This document shows, piece by piece, positions 43,106-50,780 of a DNA stretch of 64,000 bases (positions within the stretch are counted from its first letter, which is position 1; the number at the start of each line of letters is the position of its first letter). The notes below the pieces were generated by a model, which was not told the origin of the DNA, searched no databases, and saw only the letters and a list, made by a program, of their open reading frames with translations. The translations under genes were made by a program, and so were the position numbers. Source of the stretch: an uncultured Bacteroidota bacterium (GTDB taxonomy: Bacteria > Bacteroidota > Bacteroidia > AKYH767-A > 2013-40CM-41-45); assembly GCA_937871435.1 (NCBI GenBank), contig CALMQM010000048.1:1-64000 (forward strand), in the 5' to 3' direction.

Positions 43106-43858
43106 TTATAATTCTTCCAGTCTTTTTAGAAATTCTTCTTTTCTGCGCATAGAAACATCGATGGCGGTTCCGTCAGACAAGATCACGACTCCGCCTTTTC
43201 CGCTATTGTAACTTTTCACATAACTCAGGTTCACCAAATGGGAATTGTGTATTCTGAAAAAGTTATAATCGCTTAGTAATTCCTCGAATTCCTTTAGGGT
43301 TTTGCTTACAGTGATTTTGGATTTGTCTTTCATAAACAAATACGTGTAGTTCACATCACTCTGGCACCGCACAATATCGTTAACAGATAATATTTCTTTT
43401 CCATTCGATACGGGAATACAGATTTTTTTTGAAGGAGCCTGCAGATTTTTGAGGTTGTAATAAAGAGCATCGAGTTTATCGGATTGCATGCGTGCTTCCT
43501 TCTTGCTTAGAACTTTTTTCAGAGAAATTGCAAGATCATCCGGATCAATTGGTTTTAGGAGGTAATCGACTGCACTGAATTTAAACGCTTTTAACGCGAA
43601 GGTGTCATACGCTGTTGTGAAAATGACATCAAATTCTTCATTGCCAATTTCCTGAAGTAAATCAAATCCTGTTCTATTGTGAATTTGTATGTCGAGAAAG
43701 ATTAGATCAGGTTTCATTTTTCTGATTGCATTCACGCCATCCTCCACTGTATTCGATAAGTGCAGAATTTCCACTTCGGCAGCGTGGTCATTTTGAAGTA
43801 ACATTTGCAATCTGTCAATGCAATGTTGTTCATCGTCAACCAGAATTGTTCGAATCAT
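43106..43858 (-). CDS. LytTR family response regulator
   Basis: 250 residues. The N-terminal receiver domain has the acidic pocket (RTILVDDEQH) and the phosphorylated aspartate in DLIFLDIQIHN near residue 55, then the TTAYDTFALKAF switch region. The C-terminal ~100 residues are a LytTR DNA-binding domain, with FFRIHNSHLVNLSYV typical of the fold. It starts 3 bp after the histidine kinase gene, which is its obvious partner. Confidence 0.95.
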   Translation of the reverse strand: MIRTILVDDEQHCIDRLQMLLQNDHAAEVEILHLSNTVEDGVNAIRKMKPDLIFLDIQIHNRTGFDLLQEIGNEEFDVIFTTAYDTFALKAFKFSAVDYLLKPIDPDDLAISLKKVLSKKEARMQSDKLDALYYNLKNLQAPSKKICIPVSNGKEILSVNDIVRCQSDVNYTYLFMKDKSKITVSKTLKEFEELLSDYNFFRIHNSHLVNLSYVKSYNSGKGGVVILSDGTAIDVSMRRKEEFLKRLEEL

Positions 43859-43861
43859 ATA

Positions 43862-45973
43862 TCAATCGTTAGTAATATAGGGAAGTTGCAAAATTACTTT
43901 GAGTCCTTTTTCCAGATCGATGAATTGAACCGATGCTTTTACATCGGACAATTTGTTCAGGAGATCCATCCGCGCCTTTGTAATGTTCATTCCCATGGGT
44001 TTTTTATTCGGATTTCCATAAATTGAATGATTGGCTTCACTGGCTGATCTGCCGATTCCATTGTCAACAATGACACACTGAAGCATGTTGTCTTTTTTGC
44101 TGAAAGATATTTCTATTTTCCCGTTTTCATTCAGTTGTGAAAATCCGTGCCAGATACTGTTTTCGACAAAAGGCTGAAGGATGAGTGGCGGAATGTATGT
44201 TGTGTCGGGGTCGATATCCCTGGCGATATTTATGTCACAGGTGAATTTATTTTTCATTCGCATTGATTCGAGTTTCGTGTACAGTTCGAGAGCCTCAAGG
44301 TCTTCCGTTAGAGTTACTTCTTTTTTTTCAGAATTCTCCAGTATCATCCTCATAAGTTTGGAGAATTTGATAGTAAAATAATCCGCAGTCTTGCTGTCGT
44401 TGGTGGTGATGTATTGGCTTATAGAATTGAGAGAATTAAAAATAAAATGCGGATTCATCTGAGCACGGAGCGCTTTCATTTCTGTTGTGGCAATGTCGGC
44501 TTTTATTTCCGCCTGACTTTGTTTCTCTTCCGCATCTCTTCTTCGCTTATACAAAATGAAACCACCTGTTCCGGCAAGCAACAACATGATGCCTCCGACA
44601 GTCATGAGGCTGTTAATTTTTACCTGGCTTTGTAATTCGGCAGCAGCAATGGCTTGTTCCTTTTCGTGGGCCAATTTGAGATCAGATTCTTTTTTCTGGT
44701 ATTCATATTTTGATTGCAGGCTGCCTAATTCCAGCAAGTGGTCAGTACTCAGTATACTGTCATTAAGACGTATCGAATTTTCGAGTGCTTCAAAAGCCTT
44801 TTCATAGTTACCTTCATGCTTATAAATAGAAGCAAGCGTTTGCCAGGAATCCAACTGGTTATTTTGATCTTCGAGTTCTTCACCGATCTGCAAACCTTTG
44901 ATGGCAAAATCAGCGGCTTTGACATACCTCGTTTCAGGATTGATATAGTTTCTGATCAGGAATGAAGCAGGTGCATCATCGAGAATGCTTGCCAGGTTGT
45001 TAAACACAATGCTGAGATCATTTCTGTCGCCGCTTTCGCGCAACATATTTTCACATTGCTGAAAATAATAATACGCGGAATCATAATTGTTCATCCGGGA
45101 ATACATTACACCCAGGTTGATCAGTGTTTTTCTTAATCCACGTTTATCTCCAATGGTTGTTGAAAGCTCTCTGGATTTGTGATAATACTCCACAGCTTCA
45201 TTTGGTTTTCCCATTTCATCCAGTGTATTTCCCATAGTCATGTAAGCACTTCCCAGTTTTTTTTTGTTCTGTCCGTGTTGGCAACACACCATTGATTTTT
45301 CAGCATACTTTAAAGAAGTCGGATAGTCGGGAATGTTTCTATAAGCGATGCTGATGTTAATATAAATATCCATCAATGTAGAAGAGTCTTTCATTCTCTC
45401 TGCAGCTGTAGCTGCATCGAACAGGCATTTGAGAGCAGTTGGATAGTCAGCCAATGTCAGATATACAGTGCTTTCATTGTTACGGATTGTATAGAGCCTT
45501 ACGGCATCAGCTTCTTCGGAGGCTTTAATAATTTTTGCTCCTTCTTCAAAAGCTGCGATGGATTCCTGATAGCGGGACAGATTAAATAATGCATTACCAA
45601 GATTATTGTAGAGATTAACCTGGAATTTATTTTCACCAATTGCTTTGCAAAGTGTTATTCCGTTTTGGTAAGAAAGAATCGCATTGGAATCTTGCTCCAG
45701 ATTTTTGTAACATAATCCCGTCACCATGTAGCATTTTGCCATTTTTAATTTTTCATCCAACTCATGGGCGAGATCCAATGCTTCATGTGCAAAACGCAAA
45801 CCTGATTCCGGATTTTCATCACTAAAGGTGTAAGCGATATTGTACAGAATGTTCAATCTGGTGGTATCTGCCGAATTGTGATTTTTCAATTCAGCGAGCA
45901 GAGAGTCTGTTTTTTCGACTGCGGAAGCAGAAAGTCTGATGAAGGCAAAGAACAGAAGAAGAATACGATTCAT
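43862..45973 (-). CDS. TPR sensor histidine kinase of LytS/YehU type
   Basis: 703 residues from ATG 45973 (MNRILLLFFAFIRLSASA, a signal peptide). About nine TPR-like repeats form the periplasmic sensor, followed by the KYEYQKKESDLKLAHEKE coiled coil and one membrane helix (SLMTVGGIMLLLAGTGGFIL). The His_kinase domain has its phosphorylated histidine in LRAQMNPHFIFNSLN and an ATP-binding domain with VENSIWHGF and DNGIGRS. It phosphorylates the LytTR regulator encoded immediately downstream. The sensor half closely resembles that of the adenylate cyclase two genes away. A TATATTTG box lies 19 bp upstream of the start codon. Confidence 0.93.
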   Translation of the reverse strand: MNRILLLFFAFIRLSASAVEKTDSLLAELKNHNSADTTRLNILYNIAYTFSDENPESGLRFAHEALDLAHELDEKLKMAKCYMVTGLCYKNLEQDSNAILSYQNGITLCKAIGENKFQVNLYNNLGNALFNLSRYQESIAAFEEGAKIIKASEEADAVRLYTIRNNESTVYLTLADYPTALKCLFDAATAAERMKDSSTLMDIYINISIAYRNIPDYPTSLKYAEKSMVCCQHGQNKKKLGSAYMTMGNTLDEMGKPNEAVEYYHKSRELSTTIGDKRGLRKTLINLGVMYSRMNNYDSAYYYFQQCENMLRESGDRNDLSIVFNNLASILDDAPASFLIRNYINPETRYVKAADFAIKGLQIGEELEDQNNQLDSWQTLASIYKHEGNYEKAFEALENSIRLNDSILSTDHLLELGSLQSKYEYQKKESDLKLAHEKEQAIAAAELQSQVKINSLMTVGGIMLLLAGTGGFILYKRRRDAEEKQSQAEIKADIATTEMKALRAQMNPHFIFNSLNSISQYITTNDSKTADYFTIKFSKLMRMILENSEKKEVTLTEDLEALELYTKLESMRMKNKFTCDINIARDIDPDTTYIPPLILQPFVENSIWHGFSQLNENGKIEISFSKKDNMLQCVIVDNGIGRSASEANHSIYGNPNKKPMGMNITKARMDLLNKLSDVKASVQFIDLEKGLKVILQLPYITND

Positions 45974-45991
45974 AGGGGGGGTGTAATATTC

Positions 45992-45999
45992 CAAATATA
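45992..45999 (-). promoter_or_regulatory. Possible -7 box of the kinase-regulator operon
   Basis: Minus-strand TATATTTG matches TAnnTTTG and lies 18 bp before the ATG at 45973. No correctly spaced -33 element was found. Confidence 0.35.
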
Positions 46000-46141
46000 T
46001 GGAATTCGGCAAAACGAATTTCATCCAAAACGTTGCGAATAATAAGCCGAAACCATCACTTAATCAATCCTTATAGGAAGCACCCTTGATCGGGATGTAT
46101 GTTTGAGCTGTCAAATTAATTACCTGATCAAATTCTTCATT

Positions 46142-46525
46142 ATGAATCTCAATCTGCTTCATCTCCAGCGAAAATTCACCATTATCTGTTCTTTAGCAGG
46201 TATTATCTCAGTGTTTCTTCCATGGGTAAAAGTTTCAGGCGGTTCAATTGAGGTGAGTCTGAATGGGTTCCGGGGTTATGGAATGATGACTTTCATAGCG
46301 TATGGTTTGTCGCTGTTGTTTTCTCTGTCAGGAAACCAGCAGGAAGCATTGGATAAAAAAACGCGACTCATCACTTTGGTATGTGGAAGTATAGCCTTGC
46401 TGCTCACTGTGAATGCATTCGGAAGTACCAACGATGATTCAGCATTTAGTTTTGTGAAAACTGAATATGGTGTCGGGATCTGGTTGTCGTTGGTTGCTTC
46501 TGCAGGCTTGAATTTGGCTGCGTGA
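46142..46525 (+). CDS. Small four-helix membrane protein
   Basis: 127 residues from ATG 46142; an upstream in-frame ATG at 46103 adds a basic leader and is less likely. Four hydrophobic segments: FTIICSLAGIISVFLPWVKV, GMMTFIAYGLSLLFSL, LITLVCGSIALLLTV and IWLSLVASAGLNLA. The FLPWVKV segment with a following glycine-rich loop occurs in many small bacterial membrane proteins of unknown function. The C-terminus ends within the last helix. Confidence 0.6.
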   Translation: MNLNLLHLQRKFTIICSLAGIISVFLPWVKVSGGSIEVSLNGFRGYGMMTFIAYGLSLLFSLSGNQQEALDKKTRLITLVCGSIALLLTVNAFGSTNDDSAFSFVKTEYGVGIWLSLVASAGLNLAA

Positions 46526-46869
46526 AAATTGAAAGACACTGATTTTAGTATTTAAAATCTGCCATTTAGTTGAAAAAATAATGACAGATGTATTTTTCAT
46601 CCTTATTGATAAAATATTACAGGATGAAAAACTCAATTGACTGAATGAAATGCGAGAAACAGGTAACTGACGTATTACTATTGATTACGGAAAATTCGTA
46701 TTTACTAAAACAAAGATCGGATAAGGTTTTCCAGTTTTCTTTATAAAATAAATGTCGAAAAAACAAGAACATAAATGTTCTTTCATATAAATAAAAAAAT
46801 ACTTTCTTGCCACAGATTCAAATTTAACATCGTCTATTAACAAATAAACTAACCTTAAAAAATCAACCC
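46526..46869. other. Intergenic region upstream of the secreted beta-helix gene
   Basis: 344 bp, AT-rich, no gene. It holds the 18-bp palindrome at 46765-46782, and probably the promoter for the two secreted-protein genes that follow. No matching -7 box was found. Confidence 0.5.
46765..46782. promoter_or_regulatory. 18-bp palindrome upstream of the beta-helix gene
   Basis: AAGAACATAAATGTTCTT, perfect 8-bp arms with a 2-bp centre, 87 bp before the ATG at 46870. A candidate operator. Confidence 0.45.
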
Positions 46870-48012
46870 ATGAAAAAAATGAGATTAATTTTTGCTCTGG
46901 CCATTGCCTGCAGTATGATGTTCACTCAAACAACTTCCGCCAACAAATGGCGTGTGAACAGAATTTCAAATTATTTATCCAATGGTACTCAATTTGGAGA
47001 AAACGTTGGAGGGACGAGTTCGTTTCCTGTATTTGACACACCTGACAATGCTCAGAACAATAACCTTGTTGCTGATCACGACACATTGTATCTCGAAGGA
47101 ACAGGAAATACACTAAGTTATCCCGGATTTACACTGAGTCGTCCGCTTGTACTCATTGGTGCCGGATATTTCCTGGACCTGAATTCCAATGCTGATGTGA
47201 GTAATGATTTATTGGAAACAAGATTAGAGAATATTGTGTTCAATGCAAATTCGGAAGGCTCGCAGATAATGGGTGTGCATGTGATGAATGGATTTGGAAT
47301 CGATATTGATGCCAGTAATATTCTGGTTAAACGTTGCCTTGTTGAAGCGGATATCAATCTTGGTTATTTTGTCGGGATGACTGACATTACACTCGTTCAG
47401 AATTTTATTGCGAATGCTGGTGGAGGAAATGCAGGAGGTGTCACTGTAAGTGGATTTGGAATTCCACAGAATGTGATTATCAGCCATAACATTTTCAAAA
47501 AAATTCTGAGTCTGTGGAATGGCAGTGGAACATACAGTATTGCAGAGTGCAACAATAATATTTTTGATTGTCCGGCAATTTCCGGAACGGCTTCTATTCG
47601 TTTGAATACACCTTCCTTTCAAAACAATATCATCAAAACTCCAAACCTGATTGTTGATCTCAACAGTGGTGTGGCTTCTTCCAATGTAGTGTATAATGTG
47701 TGCGCGACAGCTACTCAACTGAATACTACAGATCCGCAATGGCACAATATACATGTAGCCAATATGCAAACAGTGTTTGTTCCTGTTGGAACCTCGACGG
47801 ACGGAAATTATGAGCTTGATCCTACATGGGCCGCGGCGAATCCCGGTTCTGATGGAGCAGACAGAGGAGCATTCGGTGGAGCATCTATAACAAGTCGATA
47901 TACTTTGTCGGGACTACCGCCTGTACCTGTTGTGTATTCGATCGCCACAAGTGGTGTTGCATCCCCTGTGACAGGATTGCCTGTAACGATTAAGGCAAGG
48001 ACGATCAAATAA
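46870..48012 (+). CDS. Secreted right-handed beta-helix protein
   Basis: 380 residues. A signal peptide (MKKMRLIFALAIACSMMF to about residue 24) is followed by ~270 residues of short strands with regular asparagine and hydrophobic spacing (SRPLVLIGAGYFLDLNSNAD, ITLVQNFIANAGG, NVIISHNIFKKIL), the pattern of a parallel beta-helix as in pectate-lyase-like proteins. No catalytic motif is apparent. Unlike its neighbours it ends without a T9SS sorting domain. It is followed after 28 bp by another secreted protein, so the two form an operon and may act together. Confidence 0.72.
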   Translation: MKKMRLIFALAIACSMMFTQTTSANKWRVNRISNYLSNGTQFGENVGGTSSFPVFDTPDNAQNNNLVADHDTLYLEGTGNTLSYPGFTLSRPLVLIGAGYFLDLNSNADVSNDLLETRLENIVFNANSEGSQIMGVHVMNGFGIDIDASNILVKRCLVEADINLGYFVGMTDITLVQNFIANAGGGNAGGVTVSGFGIPQNVIISHNIFKKILSLWNGSGTYSIAECNNNIFDCPAISGTASIRLNTPSFQNNIIKTPNLIVDLNSGVASSNVVYNVCATATQLNTTDPQWHNIHVANMQTVFVPVGTSTDGNYELDPTWAAANPGSDGADRGAFGGASITSRYTLSGLPPVPVVYSIATSGVASPVTGLPVTIKARTIK

Positions 48013-48040
48013 TTTTATCCATCTTTTTAACTTATCCACT

Positions 48041-49033
48041 ATGAAAAAAATTGGACTTATTTTCTGTCTTATTCTGTTTTGCCAGATTTCGCGCGCACAG
48101 AATATTGTACAGGCAGAATATTTTATCGACACGGATTTAGGATATGGATTGAATACTGTCCTTTCTCTGACCGCATCACCGGATAGTACATGGTCATTTA
48201 CCATTCCTGTTCCCGGAACTTTGTCGGTGGGATATCACAAGATGTATGTTCGTACGCTTGATAATTCCGGTCATTGGAGCGAAACCAGTATCCGTAATTT
48301 TGAAGTGCTTCCTTCAAATACTACCGACAGTGTTGTGAATGGAGAATGGTTTATTGATACAGACGCAGGATATGGATTGAATACAGTATTTTCCGTTGTT
48401 CCTGTTGGTAATGACATCACACAATCTATCACAGTTCCACCGTCAACTATTGCAACACTAAGTCCTGGTTACCACAAATTGTATGGTCGTGTGCAGGATG
48501 GATATGGCCGATGGAGTGAAACGTTTCAACGAAATCTGGAAGTAGTCGAAAGTTTTAGTTATCCTGACATTGTGAAAGTGGAATACTTCAACAGTGTGGA
48601 TCAGGGTTACGATAATTGTTCCACTGAGATACTGACTGCTTCTGCTGACAGTGAATGGACGTTTACCATTCCTCCCGGTATTGTTCCGTTTGGAAGTGAT
48701 ACGATTTATTTACGAGTGAAAGACGGTCAGGAAGGTCGGTGGTCGCAGACTTCCAGGAGAATTATCAATGTAATTAATTCTGTCCCGAATCTGGCAGTTT
48801 CTCATTTCAGCATTTCTCCCAATCCAAGTTCTGGAATGTTCGCCATTCAAAGCAAAGACATGGAATTGGAATCAGTGCACGTATATGATATGATGGGATC
48901 ATTGGTATATAATGAAGAGGGAATGCGTACGATGACTTATAAACTTGATCTGAGTGCCTTAGCGAATGGATTTTATTCTGTGAAAATGGAAACTAATGAA
49001 GGAGTGTTTCAACAGATGTTGATGAAGGAATAA
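48041..49033 (+). CDS. Three-repeat secreted protein with T9SS sorting domain
   Basis: 330 residues. A signal peptide (KKIGLIFCLILFCQISRA) precedes three ~75-residue repeats, each starting with a EYFIDTDLGYGLN-like segment and ending with a GHWSETSIRNFEV-like segment. The repeats have an immunoglobulin-like or beta-sandwich look, not matched to a named domain. Residues ~258-330 are a T9SS type A sorting domain (SPNPSSGMFAIQS to the end). Predicted cell-surface or released protein; function unknown. The terminator at 49055 follows. Confidence 0.78.
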   Translation: MKKIGLIFCLILFCQISRAQNIVQAEYFIDTDLGYGLNTVLSLTASPDSTWSFTIPVPGTLSVGYHKMYVRTLDNSGHWSETSIRNFEVLPSNTTDSVVNGEWFIDTDAGYGLNTVFSVVPVGNDITQSITVPPSTIATLSPGYHKLYGRVQDGYGRWSETFQRNLEVVESFSYPDIVKVEYFNSVDQGYDNCSTEILTASADSEWTFTIPPGIVPFGSDTIYLRVKDGQEGRWSQTSRRIINVINSVPNLAVSHFSISPNPSSGMFAIQSKDMELESVHVYDMMGSLVYNEEGMRTMTYKLDLSALANGFYSVKMETNEGVFQQMLMKE

Positions 49034-49054
49034 TTTTTCAAACTTGTTTTAATG

Positions 49055-49097
49055 AAATCCGGGAGCCACTTGTTTTTAGTGGCTCCCGGATTTTTTA
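49055..49097. terminator. Rho-independent terminator, bidirectional
   Basis: AATCCGGGAGCCACT pairs with AGTGGCTCCCGGATT over a short loop, with a T run after it. It follows the three-repeat protein gene and, on the other strand, could also stop transcription from 49304. Confidence 0.92.
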
Positions 49098-49303
49098 ATA
49101 CAGCTTTCTTATTTTCTATTCAGATTAATGTGAAGACGAACGCGGTGGAAGATTGTTTGAAATGATTAATCTAACCCCGGGATGAGCATGCGCAGGTTTG
49201 TGTGTGAGCCGGCGAGGCACGGGAAAGGCTATGGCAGAGAGGGAGAACCATTCGTTCCAAATTAACAAAGGATTTTTGACTGTAAGGATTCAATATTTTT
49301 TTC

Positions 49304-49897
49304 TTAAAAATTCACTGCATAACCAAAATGAATGGCTACGATATAGGAGAATTTATCCTGAGTGAACTTTAGTGTTTCAGATTTTGCATTTGAATTTTCG
49401 CCAAATTCTTTACCGAAATTTACCCAGGGATTCAGGTAAAAGCCGACATTCTTAAATGGTTTGAAAACATATCCCGCACGTAGATTTGGATATCTGCTGT
49501 TGAAATGAATTCTTTCTGTTGAATTCAGGTGTCCGACTGATTTGGAATAGAAAAATACAGAAGGACCGAAGTGTAATCCTTTTCTATCGGGGCGGAAAAA
49601 ATAATCAGCAAAGACAGCAAAACTTGTTTCCAGTTTCAGGTCACGAAATCCTTTGTCAAAATTTGATTTACTCATCATGTTGTCAGGAAATTCGGAGCTG
49701 TAAACAGAAGCCATAATACTGAAATGAGATAGTTGAGCCGGACTGTATTTCAGGCTGAATGAATATCCTCCAAGTATGAACGGAGCGGGATCCAGTTCAA
49801 GTGACAACATTGATTTTTCGGAGGAGGATGAAGTTGGTGTTTGTGCGCTCAATGACAAACAAGAAATAAGGAGGAGAGAAAGAAGCAGGTTTTTCAT
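49304..49897 (-). CDS. Predicted outer-membrane beta-barrel protein, 197 aa
   Basis: 197 residues from ATG 49897 (MKNLLLSLLLISCLSLSAQ, a clear signal peptide); the frame extending to 49930 adds 11 residues without leader character. The mature part alternates hydrophobic residues in short strands and ends in aromatic-rich FSYIVAIHFGYAVNF, whose terminal phenylalanine is the usual barrel assembly signal. It resembles the generic outer membrane beta-barrel proteins of Bacteroidota; no specific function. A TACTTTG box lies about 20 bp upstream of the start codon. Confidence 0.68.
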   Translation of the reverse strand: MKNLLLSLLLISCLSLSAQTPTSSSSEKSMLSLELDPAPFILGGYSFSLKYSPAQLSHFSIMASVYSSEFPDNMMSKSNFDKGFRDLKLETSFAVFADYFFRPDRKGLHFGPSVFFYSKSVGHLNSTERIHFNSRYPNLRAGYVFKPFKNVGFYLNPWVNFGKEFGENSNAKSETLKFTQDKFSYIVAIHFGYAVNF

Positions 49898-49916
49898 AGG
49901 GTTTGTTTTTATGCAA

Positions 49917-49923
49917 CAAAGTA
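49917..49923 (-). promoter_or_regulatory. Possible -7 box of the beta-barrel gene
   Basis: Minus-strand TACTTTG, the same core as upstream of acpP and two other genes here, 19 bp before the start codon at 49897. Confidence 0.35.
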
Positions 49924-49967
49924 CCCGCAAGAAAACCGGCTGTGCATTAACAAATGATAAAAAGTGA

Positions 49968-50564
49968 TCAGGAATTTTTGGTGTCGGCGCGGAGTCGGCT
50001 CAGGGACACATTGGTGATTCCGAGATATGAAGCGATGATTGGATGAGGAATCAGGTTTTCCAACATGGCAAATTCTTCACGAAAACGAATCAATCGTTCT
50101 TTCGCAGTGTGTGAAGCAAGTGCTATTTCCTTTTCTGTCTTCCGGAACAATTCATTTTTGAGAATGGTATTTCCAAAATCACGGATTTCCAGATTAGAAA
50201 TCATCAGGGAAAGAAATTTTTCGCTGTCGAATTGAATGAGTTCAAGTTCCGTGAGGGCCTGAAAATTCAGAAGCGATACATTGTTCTTTGTTCTTATGAT
50301 ATGCGGACTAATGACATCATGTTGTTTATAAAATGCAAGGGTAATTTCTTCTCCATCCGGACTGAGCAGAAAACTCCGGCAGTATCCCTGAAGGATCACA
50401 TATTCTGATTGATTTTTTTGTCCGGCATGAACAAAGAGTTCATTCTTCTCAATTTTAGATACTTCAAAAATATTTTCCATCTGTTTAAAAGAACTTTGTG
50501 ACAATGGATAAATATGTTTGAAGATGTCTGCGGACAATTCAGGTTTCAGCGAACTTTTTTTCAT
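49968..50564 (-). CDS. Crp/Fnr family transcriptional regulator
   Basis: 198 residues from ATG 50564; a TTG start three codons upstream is possible. The N-terminal beta-roll is a cyclic-nucleotide-binding-like domain (NQSEYVILQGYCRSFLLSPD) and the C-terminal third is a short winged helix (IASYLGITNVSLSRLRADTK). The phosphate-binding cassette residues of cAMP-dependent Crp are not recognisable, so the effector is unlikely to be cAMP in the usual way. No cysteine cluster for Fe-S binding is seen. This is the common Bacteroidota Crp-like group of unknown ligand. Its start is divergent from no gene; it stands alone. Confidence 0.85.
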   Translation of the reverse strand: MKKSSLKPELSADIFKHIYPLSQSSFKQMENIFEVSKIEKNELFVHAGQKNQSEYVILQGYCRSFLLSPDGEEITLAFYKQHDVISPHIIRTKNNVSLLNFQALTELELIQFDSEKFLSLMISNLEIRDFGNTILKNELFRKTEKEIALASHTAKERLIRFREEFAMLENLIPHPIIASYLGITNVSLSRLRADTKNS

Positions 50565-50728
50565 GGAGTTCAAAATATTAAAGTGTTATCTCAATGAATG
50601 AAATTTTATAGCAAGTTAAAGAGAAATATAATAATTCAAAGGAGGAACGATGAAGTGAAATTATTTCCCGGATATTAAAATTGATTCGGATTTGAAAATT
50701 GTTCCTTATGTATTGTAAGTCCGGAAAT

Positions 50729-50767
50729 AAAAAATCCGGCTATGAAATTTCCATAGCCGGCTTTTTT
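50729..50767 (-). terminator. Rho-independent terminator of the CotH-family gene
   Basis: AAATCCGGCTATG pairs with CATAGCCGGCTTTT around a small loop with A and T runs on the two sides, just downstream of the stop codon at 50781 on the minus strand. Confidence 0.88.
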
Positions 50768-50780
50768 GAAAAAAAATAGT

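Noticed and set aside
49165-49257. tRNA or other known structured RNA in the GC-rich segment
   Set aside because: No T-loop consensus (GGTTCRANNCC), anticodon stem or CCA end could be placed on either strand.
40833-50564. Cyclase and Crp-family regulator as one cAMP signalling pathway
   Set aside because: The Crp-like protein lacks the recognisable phosphate-binding cassette of cAMP receptors, and the genes are separated by unrelated units; proximity alone is insufficient.
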